From Leptothoe spongobia TAU-MAC 1115 (lineage in GTDB: Bacteria; Cyanobacteriota; Cyanobacteriia; Phormidesmidales; Phormidesmidaceae), in the NCBI RefSeq assembly GCF_018739885.1, contig NZ_JADOES010000001.1, positions 124,001 to 188,000 on the forward strand: a DNA stretch of 64,000 nt, in the 5' to 3' direction. Under the pieces are notes generated by a model, which saw only the letters and a list, made by a program, of their open reading frames with translations, was not told the DNA's origin and did no database searches. Made by a program: the position numbers and the translations under genes. Of this stretch, positions 55,323 through 63,628 are shown piece after piece. Positions within the stretch are counted from its first letter, which is position 1, and each line of letters starts with the position of its first letter.

Positions 55323-55745
55323 CTATCATCAAAACATCAGATACTTGATGCCTTTTATCCACAGCACAAAGCGGCAGCAACCTGGTTTGAACAACACGTG
55401 AATCAGCCTGTTCGGATCGGCTTACCATGGCCAAGCCTGCTGGCATTCTTAAGGATTGTGACCAATCCACGCATTTATGCATCGCCTTTGGGTATTGATG
55501 ATGCCTGGGCTCAGGTTGAAGAATGGCTAGCTCTACCTAATATCTGGATTCCGTTTCCTACTGATCAGCATGCAACTGTTTTAGGGCAACTTCTGCAGGA
55601 TACTCAGGCAAATGCCAACCTGGTTCCAGATGCTCATTTGGCAGCTTTGGCGATAGAGCATGGTCTGGAGGTTTGTACAACAGATACCGATTTTGCCAGA
55701 TTCTCTGGCTGTCGATGGCGTAATCCGCTTCAAGTTGCTTCATGA
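55319..55745 (+). pseudogene. VapC-type PIN-domain toxin, N-terminus frameshifted
   Basis: From a GTG at 55398 the frame encodes 115 residues: PWPSLLAFLRIVTNPRIY and PDAHLAALAIEHGLEVCTTDTDFARF, the PIN-domain C-terminal acidic residues being present. Upstream in the same frame DAFYPQHKAAATWFEQHVNQ is clearly the preceding part of the toxin, but it has no start and a stop is met at 55320. The frame from ATG 55319 meets this with a one-base shift near 55346 and lacks the full first strand with the conserved Asp. The toxin is therefore probably inactive. Confidence 0.6.
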
Positions 55746-55775
55746 TAGAGGGGCGGAAGTTTTCTTTGGCAGGTT

Positions 55776-56918
55776 ATGGCACCGGTATTCACGGATCGAT
55801 TCTTTAATACGGCGGGTCCAGTGCGGGCCGATTGGCACTATCTAATCGATCCGTTGACCCGTTGGGATATGGATGAGATTCTACAGCTGATTGCCCAGGG
55901 GAAGTATTTTGTGCTGCATGCCCCTCGACAAACGGGGAAAACCTCCTGTTTGCTGGCCCTGATGGACTATCTCAATGCTGAAGATCGCTACCAGGTTGTT
56001 TACGCCAATATTGAGACAGCCCAAACGGCTAGAAATGATGTTTTTCGGGGCATTGACACCGTTGTCCATACCCTGGCATCGATGGCTCAGCTCTATCAGC
56101 AAGATGCTCGATTGCATGACTGGCGACAGGCAATGCTCAAGCAATCGGCACCAGCCGATGATATGCTGCGTAGCCTATTATCCCAATGGGCAGCCCAAAC
56201 GGACCAACCAATTGTTCTATTCCTGGATGAAGTGGATGCATTGGTAGGCGATACCTTGGTCTCACTATTGCGTCAATTGCGGGCAGGGTATACCCAACGA
56301 CCTCAGAATTTTCCTCTATCAATTATTCTCTGTGGGGTACGGGATGTGCGGGACTATCGCATTCAAACCTCGGATCAAGAAATTATTACCGGGGGTAGTG
56401 AGTTTAATATTAAGGCCGAGTCCCTGCGGTTAGGTCATTTTATTGAGCCCGATGTACAGGCATTGCTGTGTCAGCACACGGTTCTGACAGGGCAGGCGTT
56501 TACGCCAGAAGCACTCACCTATCTGTGGCAGCAAACTCAGGGGCAACCCTGGTTGGTGAATGCGCTAGCTTATCAAGTGTGTTTTAAAAAAGAAGGACGA
56601 GATCGCACCCAATCCATTACCCTGGAAATGATGAAAACCGCCCGTGAAAGACTGATTCAGCAGCGCGACACCCACCTGGACCAGCTCACCGATAAACTCA
56701 AAGAGCCCCGAATTTATCAAGTTGTTGCTCAAATACTAGATGGGAATATGCAAGCTAGGCTATTTTTGAGAGATGATATCCAATATCTTGAAAACTTAGG
56801 CTTGATCCAATGTGGCTCCACCTGGAAAATTGCCAATCCAATTTATCAAGAAACCCTTCTCCAGGGATTGACTTGGAGTAATCAATCCCTTTCTACTCAG
56901 GGGGACAATACTGATTAA
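55776..56918 (+). CDS. P-loop ATPase (AAA-like, STAND-related), lone version
   Basis: 380 residues. Start FFNTAGPVRADWHYLID, Walker A HAPRQTGKTS (about 48-57), Walker B IVLFLDEVDAL (about 145-155), a following GVRDVRDYRI sensor-like loop and a C-terminal winged-helix-like region (NPIYQETLL). It shares this order with the 532-residue protein at 57751-59349 but ends where that one has a nuclease domain. Such AAA-like proteins are expanded in cyanobacteria; the role is unknown. Convergent overlap of 4 bases with the Uma2 gene. Confidence 0.8.
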   Translation: MAPVFTDRFFNTAGPVRADWHYLIDPLTRWDMDEILQLIAQGKYFVLHAPRQTGKTSCLLALMDYLNAEDRYQVVYANIETAQTARNDVFRGIDTVVHTLASMAQLYQQDARLHDWRQAMLKQSAPADDMLRSLLSQWAAQTDQPIVLFLDEVDALVGDTLVSLLRQLRAGYTQRPQNFPLSIILCGVRDVRDYRIQTSDQEIITGGSEFNIKAESLRLGHFIEPDVQALLCQHTVLTGQAFTPEALTYLWQQTQGQPWLVNALAYQVCFKKEGRDRTQSITLEMMKTARERLIQQRDTHLDQLTDKLKEPRIYQVVAQILDGNMQARLFLRDDIQYLENLGLIQCGSTWKIANPIYQETLLQGLTWSNQSLSTQGDNTD

Positions 56919-57589
56919 AGTGTGGCTGGATCAATGCCGAGTTCTTTTAGTTTTGCTTCCAGACGATTAGCTCGTTTTTTCTCTTTTAAAGCCGCTTCTT
57001 CTGGTGACAACACAAGATCACCTGCAGGTGTAAAAAAACGCAATTTTGAATCATGCAGTCCTAAGTACAGCTCTAGCTGCTGACTCCAGAAATAGCCATT
57101 TTCATTCAGTTCAATAGGCTGATAGGTGCCTGCCATCAGTACAAAGCCGCAAAACTCCAACGAGTCTGGGTCGAACCAGAAATATTCGGGTGTACGAAAG
57201 GTATCTTGATAGAGCTGCTTTTTGGTTTCTCGATCTGTCTTCGCGGTACTCTCAGACAAAATTTCAACAATAATATTAGGGTATTTTCCCTCTTCTTCCC
57301 ACACAATCCAGCTTTTTCGAGAGCGTCTCTCAGTTCCTAAAACGACGAAAAAATCAGGGCCTCGAAAATCTCGACTTTTTAGCTGTCGAGGACTGAAGTA
57401 TACGGTTAAATTACCGGAAACAAAGAAGTTATTTCGGTCCTGCCATAACCACTCTAAACTGGCTATTAACAGCAACATCTGTCGTAGATGTAAGTCGGTT
57501 TCCAACGTTGGCTCATCACTATAAAGATCTGTCGGTGGCACGATGACAGACCCTGGAGCTACGGAGTCTAATTTTTGGATGATTGCCAT
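56915..57589 (-). CDS. Uma2 family (DUF820) putative endonuclease
   Basis: 224 residues from ATG 57589; 9 more codons are open upstream. Uma2 fold: PPTDLYSDEPTLETDLHLRQ at the start, KSRDFRGPDFFVVLG with the catalytic Asp (about 80), YPNIIVEILSESTAKTDRETKK (about 103-124) with Glu and Lys of the PD-(D/E)XK site, and YFWFDPDSLEFCGF. A C-terminal coiled region (EEAALKEKKRANRLEAKLKE) follows. Uma2 genes are highly expanded in cyanobacteria and mostly uncharacterised. Confidence 0.88.
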   Translation of the reverse strand: MAIIQKLDSVAPGSVIVPPTDLYSDEPTLETDLHLRQMLLLIASLEWLWQDRNNFFVSGNLTVYFSPRQLKSRDFRGPDFFVVLGTERRSRKSWIVWEEEGKYPNIIVEILSESTAKTDRETKKQLYQDTFRTPEYFWFDPDSLEFCGFVLMAGTYQPIELNENGYFWSQQLELYLGLHDSKLRFFTPAGDLVLSPEEAALKEKKRANRLEAKLKELGIDPATL

Positions 57590-57627
57590 AGAAACCTGCC
57601 ACAATCGTTCTGCCATAATTATAACGT

Positions 57628-57663
57628 CATTGTAGGGGCGTTCCGTGGAACGCCCCTACAATG
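57628..57663. repeat. 36-bp REP palindrome with one centre mismatch
   Basis: CATTGTAGGGGCGTTCC, central GT mismatch, complement. It lies in the gap upstream of the Uma2 start and downstream of the ATPase-nuclease gene. Confidence 0.93.
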
Positions 57664-57750
57664 GGAAATATCCAACGTTTTCCATTAACGTTTGTTTTTT
57701 ATTTCAGTTGCCGTTATTGTGACCTCTACTGTTGAACTCATCGGATATGA

Positions 57751-59349
57751 TTATCCCCGAATAACCGTAATTTTCTTCCCCTTCGGTGTTTGAGCAGAGG
57801 CTGTCATTGTTCTTTCTGCAATAGAAGGAATCTGATCTCGTTTATCAAAGATCACTAACCACCCCTGATCAAGTCCCAACCCTGCTAGATAACGATCTAA
57901 TTGTTCTAAACCAGCGTTTAATGGATCAGGACGACCATCGCGCCAGACTTTTAGCTCCATTGCTAGTATTACAGAACCATACCGCAAACAAAGGTCCATC
58001 CGGTCAGTACCAATGGCATATTCCCGATCCAGGGTGCCGCCACCATTTACGACTCGATGTAAAAAGGCCATTAATACTAAATGGGGAGCGATTTCATGGT
58101 ACGGAGCACTGCGTAGTAAGGGTTCTCCATGTTGTCGCCAAAACTGCAAAAATGCGTCTAAGAGTTTATCGATATCTAGGGTGCCATCAGATTGTAGCCA
58201 GCTGGGTTGAATAATTGGCAAACTGTCTTGAGGCCCACTGGCAAGCACACGGGGAATGACTTCTCGATAAATGGGATTGGCAATGGTTAGACCGCCAGCT
58301 GGGTCACGACGTAGTAATCCTAAATCTAAGGCAAATCGACGATCGTCGAGGGGAATATCTCCGAGGGCTTGCCCCGATAGAATCGGCTCAACAATTTGAC
58401 GAATACGAGAATCTCTCAGTCGTTCGGCCAAGCTATCTAAATGGGTATCTTGTCGCCGAATTAGATTTTCTTTAGCCTGGTCAAAGTGTTCAACGGTAAT
58501 GTTTATTGTTGGATCGGGGGCAATCACTTCTACGATCTGTCTTGCTAAAGCGTTGACCAACCAGGGTTGTCCTTGGGTTAGATAGAAGGCTCGATCTACA
58601 GCTGTGTCGCTAAAGATTTGGTCAGTATCATGGGTGTGTTGAGCATAGAGTTCGCCAACTTCTTCGCGGGTAAAATTGCGGAGGGTCAAGGATTCTACTT
58701 TGATGTTAAACGGACTGGCGGTATGAAGTCGATCACTTCCTCCAGAGGCTACTTTATAGTCTCGTACATCACGTAATCCGACCAGGGCAAGGGACTGGGG
58801 AAATCCCTGGGGGCGATTGGGATAGCCATCTCTCAGTTGTCTTAGGACACCAATGAGAACCTCATCTTGCAATGCATCAATTTCGTCAATAAAAACTACC
58901 AGTGGGCGCGGTGATGTGATAGTCCATTCTTGCAATGCTCGATTAATCTGACTACCGGCTGGGGCTGCTGGCCAACTGGGGGGCTGCAGGTTTGCGGGTA
59001 GACGGATTCTGGCGGCTTGTTGCCAGGCTGACAAGATAGCCTTTTCTGCCTTATCGATGTCCTTGGGAAATGCCGCTCCGACCTCAGCGGAGACCATAAT
59101 GGCCGTGTACTTGCCGCTATTGGTTAGTTCATGAGCCAGAGCTAACATCGCTGTGGTTTTACCAATTTGGCGGGGTGCGTGAATAATAAAATAACCTTCT
59201 TGCTCAATTAGCCGCTGCATCCTAGGCAAACGAGCAGCAGGAGGTAACATGTAGTGTTTTGCAGACTGGCAAGGGCCAGCGGTGTTAAACCAGCGCGGCA
59301 TAGAGGGATGGACAAGAGGACCTGGCTCTATCCTAGCGGACGGTGTCAT
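57751..59349 (-). CDS. P-loop ATPase fused to a PD-(D/E)XK nuclease-like domain
   Basis: 532 residues. ATPase part as in the protein at 55776: FNTAGPCQSAKHYML, Walker A HAPRQIGKTT (Lys64), Walker B LVVFIDEIDAL (about 150-160). The C-terminal domain (about 440-532) has Asp452 in GTDRMDLCL, Glu466 and Lys468 in MELKVWR, and Gln483, the order of the PD-(D/E)XK nuclease superfamily. Its ATG is inside a REP palindrome; an in-frame ATG at 59301 (MPRWFNTAGP) may be the true start, because family similarity begins there. Confidence 0.83.
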   Translation of the reverse strand: MTPSARIEPGPLVHPSMPRWFNTAGPCQSAKHYMLPPAARLPRMQRLIEQEGYFIIHAPRQIGKTTAMLALAHELTNSGKYTAIMVSAEVGAAFPKDIDKAEKAILSAWQQAARIRLPANLQPPSWPAAPAGSQINRALQEWTITSPRPLVVFIDEIDALQDEVLIGVLRQLRDGYPNRPQGFPQSLALVGLRDVRDYKVASGGSDRLHTASPFNIKVESLTLRNFTREEVGELYAQHTHDTDQIFSDTAVDRAFYLTQGQPWLVNALARQIVEVIAPDPTINITVEHFDQAKENLIRRQDTHLDSLAERLRDSRIRQIVEPILSGQALGDIPLDDRRFALDLGLLRRDPAGGLTIANPIYREVIPRVLASGPQDSLPIIQPSWLQSDGTLDIDKLLDAFLQFWRQHGEPLLRSAPYHEIAPHLVLMAFLHRVVNGGGTLDREYAIGTDRMDLCLRYGSVILAMELKVWRDGRPDPLNAGLEQLDRYLAGLGLDQGWLVIFDKRDQIPSIAERTMTASAQTPKGKKITVIRG

Positions 59350-59383
59350 GGTGGGGGCGTTCCATGGAATGCCCCCACCATGA
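59346..59383. repeat. 38-bp REP palindrome at the ATPase-nuclease start
   Basis: Palindrome around GTTCCATGGAAT with arms CATGGTGGGGGC, one G-T mismatch. It includes the annotated ATG (59347-59349) and fills most of the gap to the giant gene. Confidence 0.9.
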
Positions 59384-59388
59384 TGAGG

Positions 59389-62300
59389 TTATTTCACCCG
59401 TGTTCTAAAGCGAACATGGCCATAGGCTCCGGTGGCGTCGGTGGTGGCATCGGGTAAATCACCCAGATTCACAACAACGGCACCGTTGGTGTTTGCATTC
59501 ACACCATCACCATCACCATCACAGTCGATGTCGGGGAAGCTGTTGGCGGGGTCAATGCCAGGACCAAAGTAGGTGGTGCTGTCACCATCGTTGGCTCCGG
59601 TGTGATAATCGGTAGTACCATTTCGATAGAGTTCAATGCTGAGGTCAGCTCCGCCGATACCGCCTGTGGCTTGGGGGCTGCTGCCTGTATACCCATTGGG
59701 GATAAAGCTGGTGAAGGAAGGAACATAATCGCAGAAGAGAACATTTTCTGCGGTGGTGTCTCCGGAGGAGAGGAAGTAAATGGTGTATTCGATTTCGTCG
59801 TTGGGCATGACGTTACCGCCGTCGGTGCCGCCGGGCATATAGGTGTTTAATGGGGTGGGCCATTGGTTGGTTTCGTAGGGGTCAAAGGCAGGGTCGTTTT
59901 CGTCATAGGCGGGATTGGTTGGGTCGCTGACGGCGGGGATGTCGTTGTCGTCGTAGGCGTAGGTGGTGGGATTATGAACAGCGAGGTTGGTGCCGTCGCT
60001 GGTGGTGGTGTCGTTGTTGATGGCGGTGATGCGTTTGACGAGAAGAACATTGGGATCGCTGGCAACAATCTCAAGTGAATAGTCTTCTACTTCGCCATCA
60101 CTGGCTAAATCACCGGGTGTTGTTCCACTAATACTGCCATCGGTAGTTAAGCGAAAACGGGCATAGGTATTGGTTCCTCCAGTCATGTCGCTGACACCGG
60201 CCCCGGACCAGGTTAATGCTCCGTCAGGATTACCATTGATTGTGCCATCTGATACTGTTTGGCTGGTATATTCATCGGCTTCAAATGTGCCATTGCCGTC
60301 AAAGTCGATCCAGGCATGGAGTGTGGCTGTGCCTAAACCTGAATTGTTAGTGACCGTAATATCACTGGCCGGAATACTGAAGGTGGTAGCGCCTGCTGCT
60401 AGAGTGGCCAGGCTCACACCGTCTTCATCACCTCCATCACCGGTGCCATCCAAGGGGGTGACAGCATCCCCTTCTCCATCTGGGCTGATGCCTAAATGCA
60501 GGTCATTCACAATCCTGTGGATCGGGCCTACCGGCTCACTGCCGCTATTGCTTGCTGTTGCGTCTGTTCCGTAAGTGTCTGGGGCATCCCCTCGATCTGG
60601 TAGACAGACCGGTGCATAAATTCGGTCAACACCAAAGTCATCAGAGGCAAGCCCCTGTCCCTGCATCGCGAATTCAATTTGAGGAGTAGTGTTGCCCGTG
60701 TAGGGAATCGTGACATGGACAACGCCCCATTGACTAAACGCGCCACCGCCACCGGGGTTACTCAGACCGGACGGCGAACCTGCACTCATGGTAGCTCCAT
60801 TCAGTGGAGTGAGAGTGCTACTACCTGCCCCTTCTCCATTGATGGTGGTCATCTGCCAATAGGGAGTGCCATTTACCCGGAGTTCTAAGGTGCTGTCTTT
60901 GCTGCCACCGCCACCTGCGTGTCTCCAGTAGGTATCAAACCAGATATCTAATTGTCCATTGAGATAGGTTTGATCTACTTCGAAGAGTGGGGTTACTAAC
61001 AGGGCATCATCAGCCGAGTCATTCTCGTTGTAGGCAATAATACTCCCAAGAGCTGGATATCCGTTGGCAATCGTTCCGGTAGGTTCATTGCCAGGATTGA
61101 TGACGCTCGGTACGCTGCTAGGGGCATACCATTGGCCGGTGGCGGGGAAGGAGGTTAAGCCATTATCGAAGCTGCCATCGGTTACTAGGTTTTGAGGTAG
61201 GAGACATTGGGGTTGCCCTGGTGTTGGAGTAATAGGATCATCTGCGATCGCAACCGCATAATCTTCCACCTCACCATCACTAGCCGCACCACCCGGCGTA
61301 TTGGCATTTATGCTAGCATCCGAGGTAAACCTAAATCGCGCATAAGTATCACCTGCAGCACCTGCCGTAATCCCGCTCCAGCTCAAATCTCCTGCAGGGG
61401 TACCATTGGCCACAGCAACATTGGTATACTCTCCTGGCTCAAAGGTACCGTTCTTATCAAAGTCAATCCACGCGTGAAGCGTACCAGTTCCTGTTGCTGT
61501 AATGTTGCCTGCTGGAATGGTGTAGCTAGTATCTCCTTCCGTCAGCGTAGCTAGAGTAATACCATCATCTTCAGCACCATCACCACTCCCATCTAGAGGT
61601 GTAGCTGCATCCGTCTCACTATCTGGGGCTGTTCCCAGGTGAATCCCACTTACAATTGTATGGCTAGCCCCAATCCCTTCACCAGCATCATCTACGATAT
61701 CGGTTGCGTATGTGTCTGGAGCATCACCATAATCGAAGGAAGCACCAATAACAGGGGGTGGCACATTACAGACAATTCCCTCCCAATCGCCATTAGGAAT
61801 TGCTCTTGGACTAAATGCTCCTCCAGTTGCTAAATCAACAAAGTATAGGTTGTTGCCGTTACTACCGCCAGCATTACTCGCCACCAGAACTAGGTCACCG
61901 TTATCATCGAAGGACATGCCTTCGATGTCGTAGATGGTTGATTGAATCAGAGTGCTACCGTCAAAATTAATCCCATCTAGGTTTTGAGGAGCCATTACGG
62001 CAGTTGGTGTTGCAGCTGAAACATCAACCGCAAATAAATGACCAATAGTAGTTCCTGTTTGACCAGGATTGTAACTACTCACCACACCATAAAGGAGGTT
62101 GGGAGCACCTGGGTAAAAAGCGATGGCTTCAACCGAGGCGCGTTGGGTGCTACCTAGTTGATAGGGAGCTAAGTCAATGGCTAGATAATCTTTGCCTGCA
62201 CCAAAGGCATTGGTGATGGCTTGCCCGGTGGTCGCATCAATTTGGAAGAGGTAGTAATAGTTGTCGCCGGGACCAGAGCTAGGCTGAACATAGTAGGCAG

Positions 62301-63504
62301 CAGCCCAAATAATATTGGTGCCCGGCTGGAAAGCCATACTGCGGGTGTCTGAAATATCTAACGATCCATAATCGGTATGATTTAGGGTTGTTATCCCTGA
62401 TGTTGTCACATCGCTGAATTCACCCGTAGATTCATTAATGGTGCCTAGATAAAGAGAACCACTGCGGTTTCCATTAAAGGCATAGAAGGTCCCTGTGACT
62501 GGGTCTGCGGTCAGTCCTTCTACATTGCCACCAGGGACATTCCAGGGACCTATTTTTGACAGCGTTGCAACATTGGTATGGTCATCAATAGAGTAGAAAG
62601 AATTTGGGTCTGCTCCCCCAGTTATGGGATTTTGATGCACAGTGAGAATACAGGCATTCCCATCGCCAGGACCGGTGACAGGTGGGGTGGGGAATGAGAG
62701 AGTAGCGGCTGCCTCAATCGCAACCGTCAAACTATCCTCAGCCTCTCTCTCTCCATTAATCGGTGCCCCTGCCGTATCCCCATTGTCCGTACCGGAATTA
62801 TCTTGTGTATAGACATCATTGCTACCTGCCACATAGACCTCATTCTGGCCATCTGTCGCCGCCGTATCCCCCAGGGTGACGGTCAAATCATTGCCTGCAG
62901 TCCCCGCCGTTACCGGTACCCGTACCGTAATGCTGCCGCCAGCGGGAATTGAGCCATTGTTGGGCATACCTGCGAGACTTCCAGTTACCTGTCCACCCCC
63001 TGGTACCGTAATGTTGCTAGCACTTAAGTCAACCGCTGATGTCCCAGTCCTGTCTGGGTCATATTCAATTACCTGAATATCTTCGGTGGCATGGGCTGTG
63101 CCCCCAGAGATAGTTGCCGCACCTGGAATAAAAAACTGCGTCGGGTCATTACCGACATTGGTGATCACAAAGTCCACATATACCGTATCGCCTTCATTAA
63201 CAGTGCCATCAGTGGGTTCGTTATACCCATTGTTGGCCACCGTAATACCCGCCACCTCGGCCACCTCAACCTGCACCTCATTGGAGATAATGGTCTGAGT
63301 GCTACCATCCCCTGGATCAACAAAACTACCCGTTGCCTGGTTCCGAATAATTGTCCCCGGAGCAGGTCCATTGGCCCAGGCCATCATCCCCGGTGACAAA
63401 ATGCCCCCCGACAACAACATGGCGGCAATGACAGTACGCGCCCGATTGGTTAACCGACGGCGATTTGTGTTTGATGGATTGAGGGAAAGGCGACGGTTAG
63501 ACAT
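59389..63504 (-). CDS. Giant secreted protein with two GEVED domains and DUF11-type regions
   Basis: About 1371 residues from ATG 63504; an in-frame ATG at 63594 lies in a REP palindrome and adds non-signal sequence. A signal peptide (about 20-43, NRARTVIAAMLLSGGILSP, ending near AWA) precedes PAPGTIIRNQATGSF, shared with the 550-residue protein at 53551. Then a DUF11-like region, a beta-propeller-like stretch (YSIDDHTNVATLSKIGPW), two GEVED domains ending in SDGEVEDYAV and SDGEVEDYSLEI, a jelly-roll-like region between them, and a DUF11-type C-terminus with LLVKRITAINN. Very acidic, probably calcium-binding and extracellular. An adhesion or sheath role is inferred. Confidence 0.85.
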   Translation of the reverse strand: MSNRRLSLNPSNTNRRRLTNRARTVIAAMLLSGGILSPGMMAWANGPAPGTIIRNQATGSFVDPGDGSTQTIISNEVQVEVAEVAGITVANNGYNEPTDGTVNEGDTVYVDFVITNVGNDPTQFFIPGAATISGGTAHATEDIQVIEYDPDRTGTSAVDLSASNITVPGGGQVTGSLAGMPNNGSIPAGGSITVRVPVTAGTAGNDLTVTLGDTAATDGQNEVYVAGSNDVYTQDNSGTDNGDTAGAPINGEREAEDSLTVAIEAAATLSFPTPPVTGPGDGNACILTVHQNPITGGADPNSFYSIDDHTNVATLSKIGPWNVPGGNVEGLTADPVTGTFYAFNGNRSGSLYLGTINESTGEFSDVTTSGITTLNHTDYGSLDISDTRSMAFQPGTNIIWAAAYYVQPSSGPGDNYYYLFQIDATTGQAITNAFGAGKDYLAIDLAPYQLGSTQRASVEAIAFYPGAPNLLYGVVSSYNPGQTGTTIGHLFAVDVSAATPTAVMAPQNLDGINFDGSTLIQSTIYDIEGMSFDDNGDLVLVASNAGGSNGNNLYFVDLATGGAFSPRAIPNGDWEGIVCNVPPPVIGASFDYGDAPDTYATDIVDDAGEGIGASHTIVSGIHLGTAPDSETDAATPLDGSGDGAEDDGITLATLTEGDTSYTIPAGNITATGTGTLHAWIDFDKNGTFEPGEYTNVAVANGTPAGDLSWSGITAGAAGDTYARFRFTSDASINANTPGGAASDGEVEDYAVAIADDPITPTPGQPQCLLPQNLVTDGSFDNGLTSFPATGQWYAPSSVPSVINPGNEPTGTIANGYPALGSIIAYNENDSADDALLVTPLFEVDQTYLNGQLDIWFDTYWRHAGGGGSKDSTLELRVNGTPYWQMTTINGEGAGSSTLTPLNGATMSAGSPSGLSNPGGGGAFSQWGVVHVTIPYTGNTTPQIEFAMQGQGLASDDFGVDRIYAPVCLPDRGDAPDTYGTDATASNSGSEPVGPIHRIVNDLHLGISPDGEGDAVTPLDGTGDGGDEDGVSLATLAAGATTFSIPASDITVTNNSGLGTATLHAWIDFDGNGTFEADEYTSQTVSDGTINGNPDGALTWSGAGVSDMTGGTNTYARFRLTTDGSISGTTPGDLASDGEVEDYSLEIVASDPNVLLVKRITAINNDTTTSDGTNLAVHNPTTYAYDDNDIPAVSDPTNPAYDENDPAFDPYETNQWPTPLNTYMPGGTDGGNVMPNDEIEYTIYFLSSGDTTAENVLFCDYVPSFTSFIPNGYTGSSPQATGGIGGADLSIELYRNGTTDYHTGANDGDSTTYFGPGIDPANSFPDIDCDGDGDGVNANTNGAVVVNLGDLPDATTDATGAYGHVRFRTRVK

Positions 63505-63568
63505 TTTCAATAACCAAAATTTGTGTAATACCGAAAATTGGGATTTGTTGTAATACGGATAATCGTCC

Positions 63569-63618
63569 CCGATCCTTTGGTAGAGACCTTCCATGGAAGG
63601 TCTCTACCAAAGGATCGG
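63569..63618. repeat. 50-bp perfect REP palindrome
   Basis: Exact palindrome around CTTCCATGGAAG with GTAGAGAC arms and outer CCGATCCTTTG. It lies between the start of the giant gene and the stop of the RAYT gene (10 bases away). Confidence 0.97.
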
Positions 63619-63628
63619 AGGAGGGGAA

